A stretch of 64,000 nucleotides of DNA, taken from NCBI RefSeq assembly GCF_902167635.1, contig NZ_CABHMS010000006.1, forward strand, positions 62,001-126,000, in the 5' to 3' direction. Source of the DNA: Chitinophaga vietnamensis. Lineage in GTDB: Bacteria; Bacteroidota; Bacteroidia; Chitinophagales; Chitinophagaceae. The notes beneath the pieces were generated by a model. The model saw only the letters and a program-made list of their open reading frames with translations. It was not told the origin of the DNA and searched no databases. Positions within the stretch are counted from its first letter, which is position 1; every line of letters begins with the position of its first letter. Made by a program: the position numbers and the translations under genes. Shown piece after piece: positions 54,595-63,729 of this stretch.

Positions 54595-54942
54595 TTATTT
54601 TCCTTCAGCACCTTGTTTTTCCTGGAACTTTTTGAGGAAGTCTTTCGCAAATGCGCGCATTTCATCCGCCTGGTCATGGTATTGCGTGGCCCTCACATAG
54701 GTATCGGCCATCGTCATCATTGTTTGATAGAAGAAATCAGCCATTTCGTCTACCATCATATCTTTCGTCCAGAGGTCGATGCGCAGGGCGGCCTTCTCGG
54801 CCTGATCCCAGAAAGAAACGATCATGGCTTTGGCCTTGATCATCCTGTCTTCCTTATTGTCTGTAGCGCTCCATTCTATTGATTCCGGCACCTTATTGTC
54901 GTCCAGGCCCACCTGGATCTTTATGGTAGATGTTTTACTCAT
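54595..54942 (-). CDS. gldC: Gliding motility protein GldC
   Basis: 115 residues beginning MSKTSTIKIQVGLDDNKVPE. 'SIEWSATDNKEDRMIKAKAM' and 'SFWDQAEKAALRIDLWTKDM' with 'MVDEMADFFYQTMMTMADTY' match GldC. GldC is a soluble cytoplasmic protein of the Bacteroidota gliding set and is a useful phylum marker. Its partner gldB is not adjacent. The protein is not essential for gliding in all species. Confidence 0.93.
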   Translation of the reverse strand: MSKTSTIKIQVGLDDNKVPESIEWSATDNKEDRMIKAKAMIVSFWDQAEKAALRIDLWTKDMMVDEMADFFYQTMMTMADTYVRATQYHDQADEMRAFAKDFLKKFQEKQGAEGK

Positions 54943-54972
54943 GATTGTCGATTAAAGCGCAAAAATAGCTTA

Positions 54973-56088
54973 TTATTTTGTGATGGCCTTCCAGAGCTGT
55001 TCTGCGGCATATTCCCAGCTGATTTTCGTTGCTGGCGGCGTTGCGTCAAGGAGCAGCCTGGCCCTCAGTTGTTCATCTTTATACAAGCGGCTCATTTTAT
55101 CCACCAGGTCGTCGAGATCGGCGGGATCGGAGTACAGTACGGCGTCACCGCCAGCTTCGTGTGCCGCGGCGCCTTCGATGGCGATCACGGGCACCTGGCA
55201 TTTCTGTGCGGCATATACCGGCAATGCAATACCATCCAGCCTTACAGGATATATCATGGCATAGGCAGCGCCGGTGAGACGCGCCAGGGTGGCCTCGTCG
55301 GGATCAGGCAGCCATACCACATCGTTGCGGAACTTGAAGCTCTGCATCGCCTCAACAATGCCGGCGCCCGCGGGATAAGCGCTGCCCGCAAATACCAGCT
55401 TGATGCTCGAAAGCTGCCTTTTCTTCAGGGAAGAAAAAGCTTTGAACACCGGTGTAATATTGTTGCGTGGATGCATGGCCGCTATTACCACGAAATATTC
55501 CGCGCCGCCGGTAAATTCTTTCTTCACCGCTTCGCGCTCGTCCCATTCCAATGGCTTGTAAAGGTCGCTCACACCGGTTTCCAGGCGATAGAGCTTTTCT
55601 ACGATCGAGGGCGCATAATCCAGCAGGGCCTTGCCGCCGGTGTGCGACAGCACGCCAATGCTTTTGGCCTTCCAGAGATAGTGCATGATATTTTTCTTCA
55701 GGAACTTATGTTCCCGTGGCGATTGCAGGCCTGCATCGAGCAGGAAACTGAGATCGCGCATGAGGATCGTGGCCGGCACTTTGCTGCGCTGCGGTAACAT
55801 ACCATCGAGGCCCAGGAAATAATCCGGCTTGAAGGCCTTCATCGCACGCGGCAGCTGCCATTCGAGCCACCAGTAAAGGTGCCAGCCTTTATTGCCTTTC
55901 ATCGGCAACACCACTGGCGTTACGTTGGAAGGTAACTTGAGATGTGCGGGAACATCTCCGTCAAAGAAGAATATAAAATGGTGATCCGGCTGTTGCCGGC
56001 ACATGGACATGATGATCTGTGTTGCCACTGCGCCCGTATCCGCAGGCTGGTCCTGTCGCAGGCAAGCGGCATTAACTGCAATTTGCAT
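54973..56088 (-). CDS. Glycosyltransferase family 4
   Basis: 371 residues, GT-B fold. 'PDYFLGLDGMLPQRSKVPAT' and 'FVVIAAMHPRNNITPVFKAF' mark the domain linker. The C-terminal half has 'IKLVFAGSAYPAGAGI' and 'DVVWLPDPDEATLARLTGAA', then 'YPVRLDGIALPVYAAQKCQV' where the expected E-x7-E glutamates are replaced (DGIALPV), an atypical feature. It is outside the polysaccharide operon. The donor sugar is unknown. It starts about 70 nt after the GTGAGGAT repeat block. Confidence 0.85.
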   Translation of the reverse strand: MQIAVNAACLRQDQPADTGAVATQIIMSMCRQQPDHHFIFFFDGDVPAHLKLPSNVTPVVLPMKGNKGWHLYWWLEWQLPRAMKAFKPDYFLGLDGMLPQRSKVPATILMRDLSFLLDAGLQSPREHKFLKKNIMHYLWKAKSIGVLSHTGGKALLDYAPSIVEKLYRLETGVSDLYKPLEWDEREAVKKEFTGGAEYFVVIAAMHPRNNITPVFKAFSSLKKRQLSSIKLVFAGSAYPAGAGIVEAMQSFKFRNDVVWLPDPDEATLARLTGAAYAMIYPVRLDGIALPVYAAQKCQVPVIAIEGAAAHEAGGDAVLYSDPADLDDLVDKMSRLYKDEQLRARLLLDATPPATKISWEYAAEQLWKAITK

Positions 56089-56160
56089 AAAGGTTCATTT
56101 GCCAGCTTGCAAACCTAAGCAATTTAGTTATTTGGTTATTTGAATATTTGGCTATTTGAT

Positions 56161-56322
56161 GTGAGAATTTAGGAATGTGAGAATGTGAGGATGTGAGGAT
56201 GTGAGGATGTGAGGATGTGAGAATGTGAGGATGTGAGAATGTGAGGATTTATGGCGGATCTAAGTATCCCTCAAATTCTCACATTCATAAATCCTCACAT
56301 TCTCACATTCCTAAATTCTTAC
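56161..56322. repeat. GTGAGGAT tandem array inside a 32-bp inverted repeat, copy 2
   Basis: Nine 8-nt units GTGAGRAT fill 56177-56248. Arms 56161-56192 and 56291-56322 are reverse complements with one mismatch in 32. The right arm overlaps the stop codon of the lipoprotein gene. A related hairpin lies at 54059-54120. Confidence 0.92.
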
Positions 56323-56750
56323 GGTGTTACCTTGTTGGTGATGTAGAATATCTTGGGCAGGGACACATTGGACGTATTGCCCAGGGAGCGCAGCTGCACG
56401 GTGACTTTGTACGTTTTCAATTCTTTGAGATGATTGAGCGAGATGCTGAAAGTAGCGGCGGTATCGTTGGGAACGGCCGCCTGATCAAGGCCAAAGCCCG
56501 CCGGGTCCGACACTACGTTCAATGTGGTGCCTACGCCTGCCGTTGGCACTTTGGAAGTGATATGCACCTGGAACGTGAAAGTGCTGTCCAGCGCTTTGTT
56601 ATAAGCCCCTTCCTCTACTCCCGCAAAATCAAATTTCAAGGCCTCTTCCTGGGTAGACCCCAGGTCATCTTTCCTGTTCTTCTTTTTACAGGAAGCAAAT
56701 ACGAGTACGGTAAATACCAGGCATCCGGTGAGACAGGTTTTCAATAACAT
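56319..56750 (-). CDS. Hypothetical lipoprotein
   Basis: 143 residues with a lipoprotein signal (MLLKTCLTGCLVFTVLVFAS, then CKKKN; lipobox FASC). The mature part is beta-rich ('STFTFQVHITSKVPTAGVGT', 'TFSISLNHLKELKTYKVTVQ'), suggesting an Ig-like domain. I recognise no family. It lies alone, with its stop codon inside the GTGAGGAT inverted repeat. Confidence 0.75.
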   Translation of the reverse strand: MLLKTCLTGCLVFTVLVFASCKKKNRKDDLGSTQEEALKFDFAGVEEGAYNKALDSTFTFQVHITSKVPTAGVGTTLNVVSDPAGFGLDQAAVPNDTAATFSISLNHLKELKTYKVTVQLRSLGNTSNVSLPKIFYITNKVTP

Positions 56751-56799
56751 ATCAAGCGGTATAAGATGGGAATAAAATTATATTTTTTTTACATGCAAT

Positions 56800-57930
56800 T
56801 CAAATTTTACTTCTCACATCCAGCGCGTCACGGAGGCCGTTGCCTAACAGGTTGAATGCCAGCACCAGCAGCATGATGGCCACACCTGGAGCCAGGGCCA
56901 GTAAAGGATTATGGGTGATAATGAAATTGTAGTTTTCTTTGATCATCAGTCCCCAGGAGGGCTGCGGGGGTTGCACACCTACTCCCAAAAAGCTCAGGCC
57001 GGCCTCTACTACAATAGCGGTAGCGAAATTGCCGGCAGCGACTACCATCACCGGCCCCATAATATTGGGCAGAATATGTTTCACGATAATGCGCAGATGG
57101 CCATAACCCAATGCCCTGGCGGCTTCTACAAATTCCAGCTGCCGCAACGACATGATCTGGCCGCGGATAATGCGCGCCACCCCTACCCACATGGTGAGGC
57201 CCACCGCAATGAACACCTGCCAGAAACCCTTGCCCAGCGCCAGGGTGAGGGCAAATACCACAAGCAGCGTAGGCATCGACCACACTACATTCACGAGCCA
57301 CATGATCACATCGTCGGTACGACCGGCGAAATAGCCTGCCAGCGCGCCCAGGAGCACACCGATGCTCAGGGAGATGATCACGGCAATGCAGCCCACCCCC
57401 AGGCTCACACGGGTGCCTACCAACAGGCGGCTCAGGATATCGCGCCCGAACTTGTCGGTGCCCAGCCAATAAGTTTGTTTGAAAAGCCGCTCCCGGCTGA
57501 TGTTTTCCCGGAGCTGCGCCCAGGGCGCATGGGTGGCCGTTTTCCGGCCGTACCATATTTCATCCAGCGGATAGCGCTCTTCCTGAGAGGTGGTTTCATC
57601 TGCATAATGCTGAATGATCAGTATGCTATCGGCAAATTGCCAGGATCGTACAGGCGTCCACGTTACATCCGACTCCTGGCCATAAAGTAACCGGTGAAAA
57701 AAGGATACACGGGGCACGGGCTGTTCTTTCTTCATAGCCAGCATGGCTATACGAAAACCCGGATGTTGCCCTTCTATTTCCAGTACCATACGGTTGGCAT
57801 CGGGTGTGGGATCAGGCGCTATCAGATACGCGACCACACTGATGATCACGGCGATGGTGATCACCAGCAGTCCGGCCACAGCGCCCTTGTTACGTTGCAG
57901 CCGCTTCCACGCGGTTTTGGTATCAGGCAT
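56800..57930 (-). CDS. ABC transporter permease, OppC/DppC type
   Basis: 376 residues. An N-terminal membrane segment ('AGLLVITIAVIISVVAYLIA') and a large periplasmic insert precede the permease core: 'LGTDKFGRDILSRLLVGTRV', 'LLGALAGYFAGRTDDVIMWL' and the EAA loop 'FVEAARALGYGHLRIIVKHI', then 'EAGLSFLGVGVQPPQPSWGL'. It should import peptides or nickel-type ligands as the second permease of an Opp system. No OppB, ATPase or binding protein is adjacent, so it is an orphan here. It lies 8 nt after the GT2 gene. Confidence 0.92.
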   Translation of the reverse strand: MPDTKTAWKRLQRNKGAVAGLLVITIAVIISVVAYLIAPDPTPDANRMVLEIEGQHPGFRIAMLAMKKEQPVPRVSFFHRLLYGQESDVTWTPVRSWQFADSILIIQHYADETTSQEERYPLDEIWYGRKTATHAPWAQLRENISRERLFKQTYWLGTDKFGRDILSRLLVGTRVSLGVGCIAVIISLSIGVLLGALAGYFAGRTDDVIMWLVNVVWSMPTLLVVFALTLALGKGFWQVFIAVGLTMWVGVARIIRGQIMSLRQLEFVEAARALGYGHLRIIVKHILPNIMGPVMVVAAGNFATAIVVEAGLSFLGVGVQPPQPSWGLMIKENYNFIITHNPLLALAPGVAIMLLVLAFNLLGNGLRDALDVRSKI

Positions 57931-57937
57931 GATGATA

Positions 57938-59080
57938 TCAGTTCACCTGGCGGCCTTTCCATTCATAGGAACCAAACTTCCCCAGCCAGCCGGCGATTAC
58001 AATATAAGGAATATGAAAAATTTGTCCGGGAATAAACCAGACCAGCAATCCTGTTTTGTTGAAGAAGCGTGCTACCGGCAGCAGGAAATACAGTTCCAGC
58101 GTGATTTTGAACAACATCAATATCAGGAACCAGGGCCACCATACCGGCGCAAACAGGGCAACAGCGCCCATTGCCAGCAGTCCCACGTTGAAAAGATATA
58201 CCAGCAGCAGCACCCAGGTAAGGCGTTTATCTTCATACTTATCCGCCTTCGACGACCAGCGGATACGCTGGTTCATAAAGCCTTTCAGCGTATCTACCGG
58301 CAAAGTGCGCACCACTGCTTCTTCATTTTTAAGGTACATCACGCCATCGGGATAGGCGCTGTAAATTTTATACATCAACAGCATATCATCGCCGGAGGCG
58401 ATATTATCAACCCCTGCAAAACCGCCCACATCATGGAATGCAGCCTTTTCATAAGCGAGGTTGGCGCCATTGCACATGGTGCCGGATTGCAGCTGCGCCA
58501 CCGCTCCGGTGATGCCTTGCATGGTCATGAAATCCAGCGATTGCAATTTCTTGAAGAAATTATCTTCTTTATAAAAACTCACCGGCGCCGCTATGAACCT
58601 GGGTTTGCGCGCTTCGTAAAATTGTACGATGATCTCTATCCATCGCGGCCCCATCACACAATCCGCATCTGTAGTCACTATCAGGTCGCCGGATGCTTGT
58701 GAAATTGCTATTTCAATAGCTTTTTTCTTGTAGGAATTCAGCCGTTCAGATTTGTTGAGATGATCGCTGAGCTGTAAGAGCTGGATATTAGCTGCCGGGA
58801 AATCGCGGACAATGGCGGCAGTATTATCAGTAGAGAAATCATCTATCACGATCACCTGCAACAGGTGCGCAGGATAGGTTTGATGGCGCAAGGCCTCCAG
58901 CAAGGGAGGCAGGCTGCGCTCTTCATCGCGCGCGGGGATGATCACCGTTACGCGCGTGTTGCCCGATGGCGCCAGCGGACTGCTGAATTTTTTCATCCGG
59001 CTCCAGCCGAGGCTATACCACAGCATTAATACGCCGTAGCCCAGCGCCAATCCGATCAATAAAATTAAAAAAAAGTGCAT
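57938..59080 (-). CDS. Membrane glycosyltransferase family 2 (IcaA/NodC-like)
   Basis: 380 residues. One N-terminal and several C-terminal membrane segments ('LLVYLFNVGLLAMGAVALFA', 'WPWFLILMLFKITLELYFLL') flank the GT2 domain: 'VTVIIPARDEERSLPPLLEA', 'DDFSTDNTAAIVRDF', 'LIVTTDADCVMGPRWIEIIV' (DAD metal site) and 'RTLPVDTLKGFMNQRIRWSS' (QxxRW). The QRIRW motif is typical of processive synthases, but the short length may mean a single-addition enzyme. It is encoded 5 nt after an alpha/beta hydrolase gene. Confidence 0.9.
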   Translation of the reverse strand: MHFFLILLIGLALGYGVLMLWYSLGWSRMKKFSSPLAPSGNTRVTVIIPARDEERSLPPLLEALRHQTYPAHLLQVIVIDDFSTDNTAAIVRDFPAANIQLLQLSDHLNKSERLNSYKKKAIEIAISQASGDLIVTTDADCVMGPRWIEIIVQFYEARKPRFIAAPVSFYKEDNFFKKLQSLDFMTMQGITGAVAQLQSGTMCNGANLAYEKAAFHDVGGFAGVDNIASGDDMLLMYKIYSAYPDGVMYLKNEEAVVRTLPVDTLKGFMNQRIRWSSKADKYEDKRLTWVLLLVYLFNVGLLAMGAVALFAPVWWPWFLILMLFKITLELYFLLPVARFFNKTGLLVWFIPGQIFHIPYIVIAGWLGKFGSYEWKGRQVN

Positions 59081-59085
59081 CCGGG

Positions 59086-59886
59086 TTATAGATTATTTTT
59101 AATGATATGCCCCAGCTGCGCGGATATCAGCTGGTGCCCTTTCTCCAGTACCAACATTTTACAGGGGAATGATCCATCTGCAAAGCGCTTGCCCAACACG
59201 GGGGGAATCACGCGGTCGTATTTCCCGAAGATCAGCAGCGTGGCAATATTATAACGGGACAATAGTTGTTTACAATATCTTTTATCCGGCATCATCCTGC
59301 GCATCAGTGTCCATATTTCGTATACCTGTATCCGTTTTTCGGGCTGGTCCATGCGGTGCAAGGCAAACTTGTACACGCTTTGGTTGAGTAGTCCGAGTTT
59401 GCGCCATCCGTTCAACAGGGCGAAAAATAATTGCGGATGATGCGTATTGTATTTGAATATTTTGTTGCCCACTCCTGTTTGCGTAACAAACATATGCCAG
59501 GGATTGTTCCTGAGGCCATCAGCCGCCGCAAGGATCAGGTGGTTGATCTGCGGCGCCATCTTTTCTACGAGACATAGCGCCAAACGACCGCCCATGCTAT
59601 ATCCTAGCAGTGAGTAGCGTTCTTTGCCCTGTTGTTGCAGCACCATGCGGATCACGGCGGCCAGGTCTTCTTTTTCGAAGGCGCGGCCTTCATTCCATTG
59701 TGTGCCGCCATGGAGCGGCATATCCAGCGCCACGATGGTAAAGGTATCGCCTAAAGTTGCCGTGAGCGGCTGGAAGTGCATGGCGGTTTCGCCAAAGCCG
59801 TGCAGGCAGATCAGCAGCTGATCGCCCGTACCTTCACAGGCGCCGTGAAACCGGCTCTTCTCATATGACAGATAAAATTCAGGCAT
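59086..59886 (-). CDS. Alpha/beta hydrolase
   Basis: About 266 residues from the ATG at 59886 (MPEFYLSYEKSRFHG). An upstream ATG adds nine residues. 'QLLICLHGFGETAMHFQPLT', nucleophile 'YSLLGYSMGGRLALCLVEKM', 'IATLLIFGKYDRVIPPVLGK' with the acid, and 'MLVLEKGHQLISAQLGHIIK' with the catalytic His are all present. No substrate can be assigned. It shares the strand and close spacing with the GT2 and permease genes. Confidence 0.9.
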   Translation of the reverse strand: MPEFYLSYEKSRFHGACEGTGDQLLICLHGFGETAMHFQPLTATLGDTFTIVALDMPLHGGTQWNEGRAFEKEDLAAVIRMVLQQQGKERYSLLGYSMGGRLALCLVEKMAPQINHLILAAADGLRNNPWHMFVTQTGVGNKIFKYNTHHPQLFFALLNGWRKLGLLNQSVYKFALHRMDQPEKRIQVYEIWTLMRRMMPDKRYCKQLLSRYNIATLLIFGKYDRVIPPVLGKRFADGSFPCKMLVLEKGHQLISAQLGHIIKNNL

Positions 59887-60016
59887 AACCGAAAAGGCAA
59901 CAATGATAAGCAAAATAATTTTTTCGGAGAATGTAAACTGTAAGCGGCTTCCTTCCTGATGTGGCTTTAATTCACTTTAATTAGTTAAATTACAGAACTA
60001 CCAAAACTCAGATAAC

Positions 60017-61810
60017 ATGGACGCAACAGTTGAAAATAAGACGGCGCTGAAAGGCGCAGAATTCCTGGTAAAGGAAAGTACTCCTGAAGAAGTGTTCACC
60101 CCTGAAGATTTTTCAGAAGAGCAGCTGATGATCAAAGATATGGCCGATCAGTTCATCAGCAAAGAAGTGACGCCTATACTTGAACGCATTGACAAACAGG
60201 AAGAGGGCCTGATGCAATCGCTGCTGGAGAAGGCAGGAGAACAAGGCCTGCTGGGCGCCGCCTTCCCGGAAGAACTGGGCGGCTTGGGTAAAGACTTCGT
60301 TACCGCTACCATCATCAATGAGGGACTGGGCGCGGGTCACTCTTTCTCTGTAGCGATGGCCGCTCACACGGGTATCGGCTCATTACCGATCCTGTATTTT
60401 GGCACTGAAGAACAGAAACAGAAATATATTCCCAAACTGGCCACCGGCGAGATGAAAGGCGCTTACGCGCTCACAGAGCCAGGCTCCGGCTCCGATGCCC
60501 TCGGCGCCAAAACCACCGCCAAACTCACCGAAGATGGCAAACACTATGTACTGAACGGCCAGAAGATATGGATCACCAACTCGGGGTTTGCGGATGTATT
60601 TACCGTCTTCGCTAAAATAGACGGTGATAAATTCACTGCCTTCATCGTTGAAAAAGGTACGCCCGGATTCACGCTCGGACCTGAAGAGCACAAGATGGGC
60701 ATCAAAGGCTCTTCTACCCGCCAGATCTATTTCCAGGACGCCAAGATACCTGTAGAAAACGTGTTGGGCGTGATCGGTAAAGGTCATCTCATCGCTTTCA
60801 ACATCCTCAACATCGGCCGCCTGAAACTCTGCGCAGCCGCGCTGGGCGCCGCCAAGAAATGCATCGGCACCTCCGTTCAATACGCCGTTACCCGCGAACA
60901 GTTCAAACAACCGATCGCCAATTTCGGCGCTATCAAACATAAACTGGCAGAAATGGCGATCCGCACCTGGACCTCCGAATCCGCCCTGTTCCGTACCGCT
61001 CAACTGATCGATGATAAAGAAAAAGAACTGCTGGCAGCCGGCAAACCTTTCAATGAAGCATTGCTCGGCGCCGCAGAAGAATATGCAGTAGAATGCGCCA
61101 TCCTGAAAGTGAATGGCTCTGAAGTGCTCGACTTTGTTGTGGACGAAGGCGTGCAAATCCACGGTGGCAACGGCTTCAGCGATGAATACGTGATATCGAA
61201 AGCCTACCGCGATTCCCGCATCAACCGCATCTTTGAAGGCACCAACGAAATCAATCGTCTCCTCACACTGGATATGACGCTCAAACGCGCGCTCAAAGGC
61301 AAACTCGATCTCATGACGCCCGCCATGAACGTGATGAAGGAACTCATGAGCATCCCCGATTTCGGCAGCGACGATGAAACCGCCTTCAGCAAAGAGAAGA
61401 AGCTAGTCGCCAATTTCAAAAAAGCGATCCTCATGACCGCCGGCGCCGCCGCGCAGAAACTGATGGCCAAACTGGAAAATGAACAGGAGATACTCATGGA
61501 TATTGCTGATATGGCCATCGAAACCTTTGTAGCCGAAAGCGCCCTGCTGCGCCTCATCAAGCTCAGCGAAAAACAAGGTGAAAGCGCCGCCGCCCTACAG
61601 GCTGATATGGTACGCGTTTATCTCTATGATGCCGCCGACCGTATCAACAAATCCGGTAAAGACGCGATCAATGCTTTCGCAGAAGGCGATGAACAACGTA
61701 TGATGCTCCTCGGCCTCAAACGCTTTACCAAAGCCGATCCGCTCAATACCAAAGATGCCCGCAGAAGGATCGCTGATAAACTGATCTCAGACAATAGGTA
61801 TAATTTTTGA
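60017..61810 (+). CDS. Acyl-CoA dehydrogenase
   Basis: 597 residues. Core motifs: 'MKGAYALTEPGSGSDALGAK' and 'HYVLNGQKIWITNSGFADVF' (FAD/substrate), 'MGIKGSSTRQIYFQDAKIPV', 'IHGGNGFSDEYVISKAYRDS' and 'RINRIFEGTNEINRLL' with the expected catalytic Glu region. About 190 residues beyond the core form a C-terminal extension, as in VLCAD/ACAD9-like enzymes of Bacteroidota. It oxidises acyl-CoA in beta-oxidation, passing electrons to ETF. No thiolase gene is adjacent in this window. Confidence 0.95.
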   Translation: MDATVENKTALKGAEFLVKESTPEEVFTPEDFSEEQLMIKDMADQFISKEVTPILERIDKQEEGLMQSLLEKAGEQGLLGAAFPEELGGLGKDFVTATIINEGLGAGHSFSVAMAAHTGIGSLPILYFGTEEQKQKYIPKLATGEMKGAYALTEPGSGSDALGAKTTAKLTEDGKHYVLNGQKIWITNSGFADVFTVFAKIDGDKFTAFIVEKGTPGFTLGPEEHKMGIKGSSTRQIYFQDAKIPVENVLGVIGKGHLIAFNILNIGRLKLCAAALGAAKKCIGTSVQYAVTREQFKQPIANFGAIKHKLAEMAIRTWTSESALFRTAQLIDDKEKELLAAGKPFNEALLGAAEEYAVECAILKVNGSEVLDFVVDEGVQIHGGNGFSDEYVISKAYRDSRINRIFEGTNEINRLLTLDMTLKRALKGKLDLMTPAMNVMKELMSIPDFGSDDETAFSKEKKLVANFKKAILMTAGAAAQKLMAKLENEQEILMDIADMAIETFVAESALLRLIKLSEKQGESAAALQADMVRVYLYDAADRINKSGKDAINAFAEGDEQRMMLLGLKRFTKADPLNTKDARRRIADKLISDNRYNF

Positions 61811-61902
61811 TTTTTGATTGATGGATTTCCTGATTTATGGATTTGATTACAAGGATGTTAATAAGATCAAATCCGTAAATCAGGAAATTTTCAAATCAAA
61901 AA
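61811..61902. repeat. Long imperfect inverted repeat between acyl-CoA dehydrogenase and amidase genes
   Basis: Arms at 61811-61847 and 61866-61902 are reverse complements at about 32 of 37 positions (core ATTTCCTGATTTAyGGATTT). The hairpin starts at the acyl-CoA dehydrogenase stop and ends 6 nt before the amidase ATG, so it may terminate or attenuate transcription. Its sequence differs from the GCGCTT and GTGAGGAT hairpins. Confidence 0.85.
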
Positions 61903-61907
61903 ATTCA

Positions 61908-63647
61908 ATGCAGTCAGTAAAAATCTTCCTACAGCTTTTCGCAGTAATCTGTTTCCCCTTACTGGCCAGCAGCCAGGCTTCTGTCAGATTGAGCCAGCCT
62001 GCCAGAGAACAAAATAATGTCAGCAGCCCCAAACAATTCATTGCCGGACGTACCTGCACCGGTTGCAAAATCACCATCAACAACGACACTGTGCATGTTT
62101 ATACTACCGGCGCATTTGCTGTGAGGAGAGATTTACAACAGGGCCGCAGCACCTTCAATATCACCGCCACCGATCCTAACGGTGAAACCTACACGAAATC
62201 CGTCAGCTTTTATTATAATCCGCCACCAGCGCCCATTGCCACCTCGGCATTCCGTATCGACTATATTGATATCAGCCCAAAAGGCAATGTGGAGCTATCT
62301 GAAGGCGATACCCTGCGCATTAAAATGAAAGGTTATCCAGGTGGCAAGGCTAGCTGGTTCGATGATGTTCCCCTGCGGGAGCTGCCGGCCGATCAGGCAG
62401 GCGTAGCGGGCATCTATACGGGCATACATGTGATAGGGCCTGAAGATTCGTTGCTCAATGGCAAGCTGTTAGTGCAACTGCGGCTCCCGAACGGCAACGC
62501 CGCTTCTCTCTACAGCCCTTACCGCTATACCGTCATGCACCGTGAAACACCACTCACCGGGCGCACCATCGACAACATGACCTATCTTACCTCCAGCCCC
62601 GAAGGCGACCGCCTGGGGCCGGAAAAGATCGGATACCTCGATAAAGGCGTATTGATGCACATCATCGGCAAGCAGCACGACTACTACAAAGTGCGCCTGT
62701 CGTCCGGACAAACTGCTTTCATTCCCGAACCGCTCGTAGACACCGAAATACCGCAAGAACAGCTGCCCGTCAGCATTGTATCAGATGCGAAAATATGGGG
62801 AGACGAGCAATTCGATTATGTGTCAATCGCATTAAGTGACAAGATGCCCTACACATCTACCCAGATCGTATCTCCCGGTAAGATCATTATCGATGTACAC
62901 GGCGTATATGCCGAGCAGTCGGTGAGCAATGCCATGCAAAACACCAGGGAAATTACGCAGGTATCCTGGGGCAAACCCGCGCCAGACGTGTTTCGTATGA
63001 TATTGTCACTGAAACACGCTCCCTGGGGATATAAAATTTACTACGAAGGCAACAGGCTAACGGTAAGGGTTAAACGTGTTCCGTCAGATTTGTCTCTGCG
63101 CAACCTCACCATCGGCATCGATCCGGGGCATGGCGGCAGTAATCCCGGCGCCTCCGGCCTCACGGGCTCCTCTGAAAAACAATTAACGCTCGTGCTTTCC
63201 CTGCTGCTGAAATCCGCACTGGAAAAGGAAGGCGCACGTGTGCTCATCACCCGCACCAGCGACCAGTTTGTAGCCAATGAAGACCGTCTCTCCTATTACC
63301 GCAATGCTGATCCCGACCTGCTGCTCAGCATCCACCTCAATTCTTCCGTGAACCCGGTAGATGTAAACGGCACCGCCACTTACTATAAACATCCTTTCTG
63401 CGAACCGCTGTGTGCCGCTATCCACAAGCGTTTGCTGGAAACGGGCCTCAACGATTTTGGCAACAACGACGGCTTCAATTTCATTCTTAATAATCCAACT
63501 GAATTTCCAGATGCGCTGGTAGAAACACTCTTCCTCAGCAATCCTGCCGATGAAGAGAAAGTGCTGGAACCTGCCTTCCGGCAGCTGATGGTGGAGAAGA
63601 TCGTGATGGGCTTGAAAGATTACCTGGCCGGAATACAAAGTCGTTGA
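61908..63647 (+). CDS. N-acetylmuramoyl-L-alanine amidase (Amidase_3)
   Basis: About 579 residues from the ATG at 61908 (MQSVKIFLQLFAVICFPLLA), which starts a signal peptide; an upstream ATG falls inside a hairpin repeat. The N-terminal region includes a beta-rich part and an SH3-like segment ('GYLDKGVLMHIIGKQHDYYK'). An AMIN-like part precedes the catalytic domain: 'IGIDPGHGGSNPGASG' (Zn His), 'EKQLTLVLSLLLKSALEKEG', 'LLSIHLNSSVNPVDVNGTAT' (Zn His) and 'DALVETLFLSNPADEEKVLE' (catalytic Glu). It should cleave peptide stems from peptidoglycan in the periplasm. Confidence 0.93.
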   Translation: MQSVKIFLQLFAVICFPLLASSQASVRLSQPAREQNNVSSPKQFIAGRTCTGCKITINNDTVHVYTTGAFAVRRDLQQGRSTFNITATDPNGETYTKSVSFYYNPPPAPIATSAFRIDYIDISPKGNVELSEGDTLRIKMKGYPGGKASWFDDVPLRELPADQAGVAGIYTGIHVIGPEDSLLNGKLLVQLRLPNGNAASLYSPYRYTVMHRETPLTGRTIDNMTYLTSSPEGDRLGPEKIGYLDKGVLMHIIGKQHDYYKVRLSSGQTAFIPEPLVDTEIPQEQLPVSIVSDAKIWGDEQFDYVSIALSDKMPYTSTQIVSPGKIIIDVHGVYAEQSVSNAMQNTREITQVSWGKPAPDVFRMILSLKHAPWGYKIYYEGNRLTVRVKRVPSDLSLRNLTIGIDPGHGGSNPGASGLTGSSEKQLTLVLSLLLKSALEKEGARVLITRTSDQFVANEDRLSYYRNADPDLLLSIHLNSSVNPVDVNGTATYYKHPFCEPLCAAIHKRLLETGLNDFGNNDGFNFILNNPTEFPDALVETLFLSNPADEEKVLEPAFRQLMVEKIVMGLKDYLAGIQSR

Positions 63648-63651
63648 AACG

Positions 63652-63692
63652 CGTAAGCCCTTGAAGCGCTTTGAGCGCTTCAAGGGCTTACG
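63652..63692. repeat. GCGCTT hairpin repeat, copy 3
   Basis: CGTAAGCCCTTGAAGCGC, loop TTTGA, GCGCTTCAAGGGCTTACG: an 18-bp perfect stem beginning 5 nt after the amidase stop. No T run follows on either strand, so it is not a classic terminator. Confidence 0.9.
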
Positions 63693-63729
63693 GAACCGCA
63701 GTTTGCTGCCGCAGTCATTTTAATATCCT

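Noticed and set aside
56177-56248. Tandem GTGAGRAT units considered as a CRISPR array
   Set aside because: Units are 8 nt with no spacers and no cas genes nearby.
61818-61907. Longer amidase starting at the ATG at 61818
   Set aside because: The added 30 residues are translated from an inverted repeat and would bury the signal peptide.
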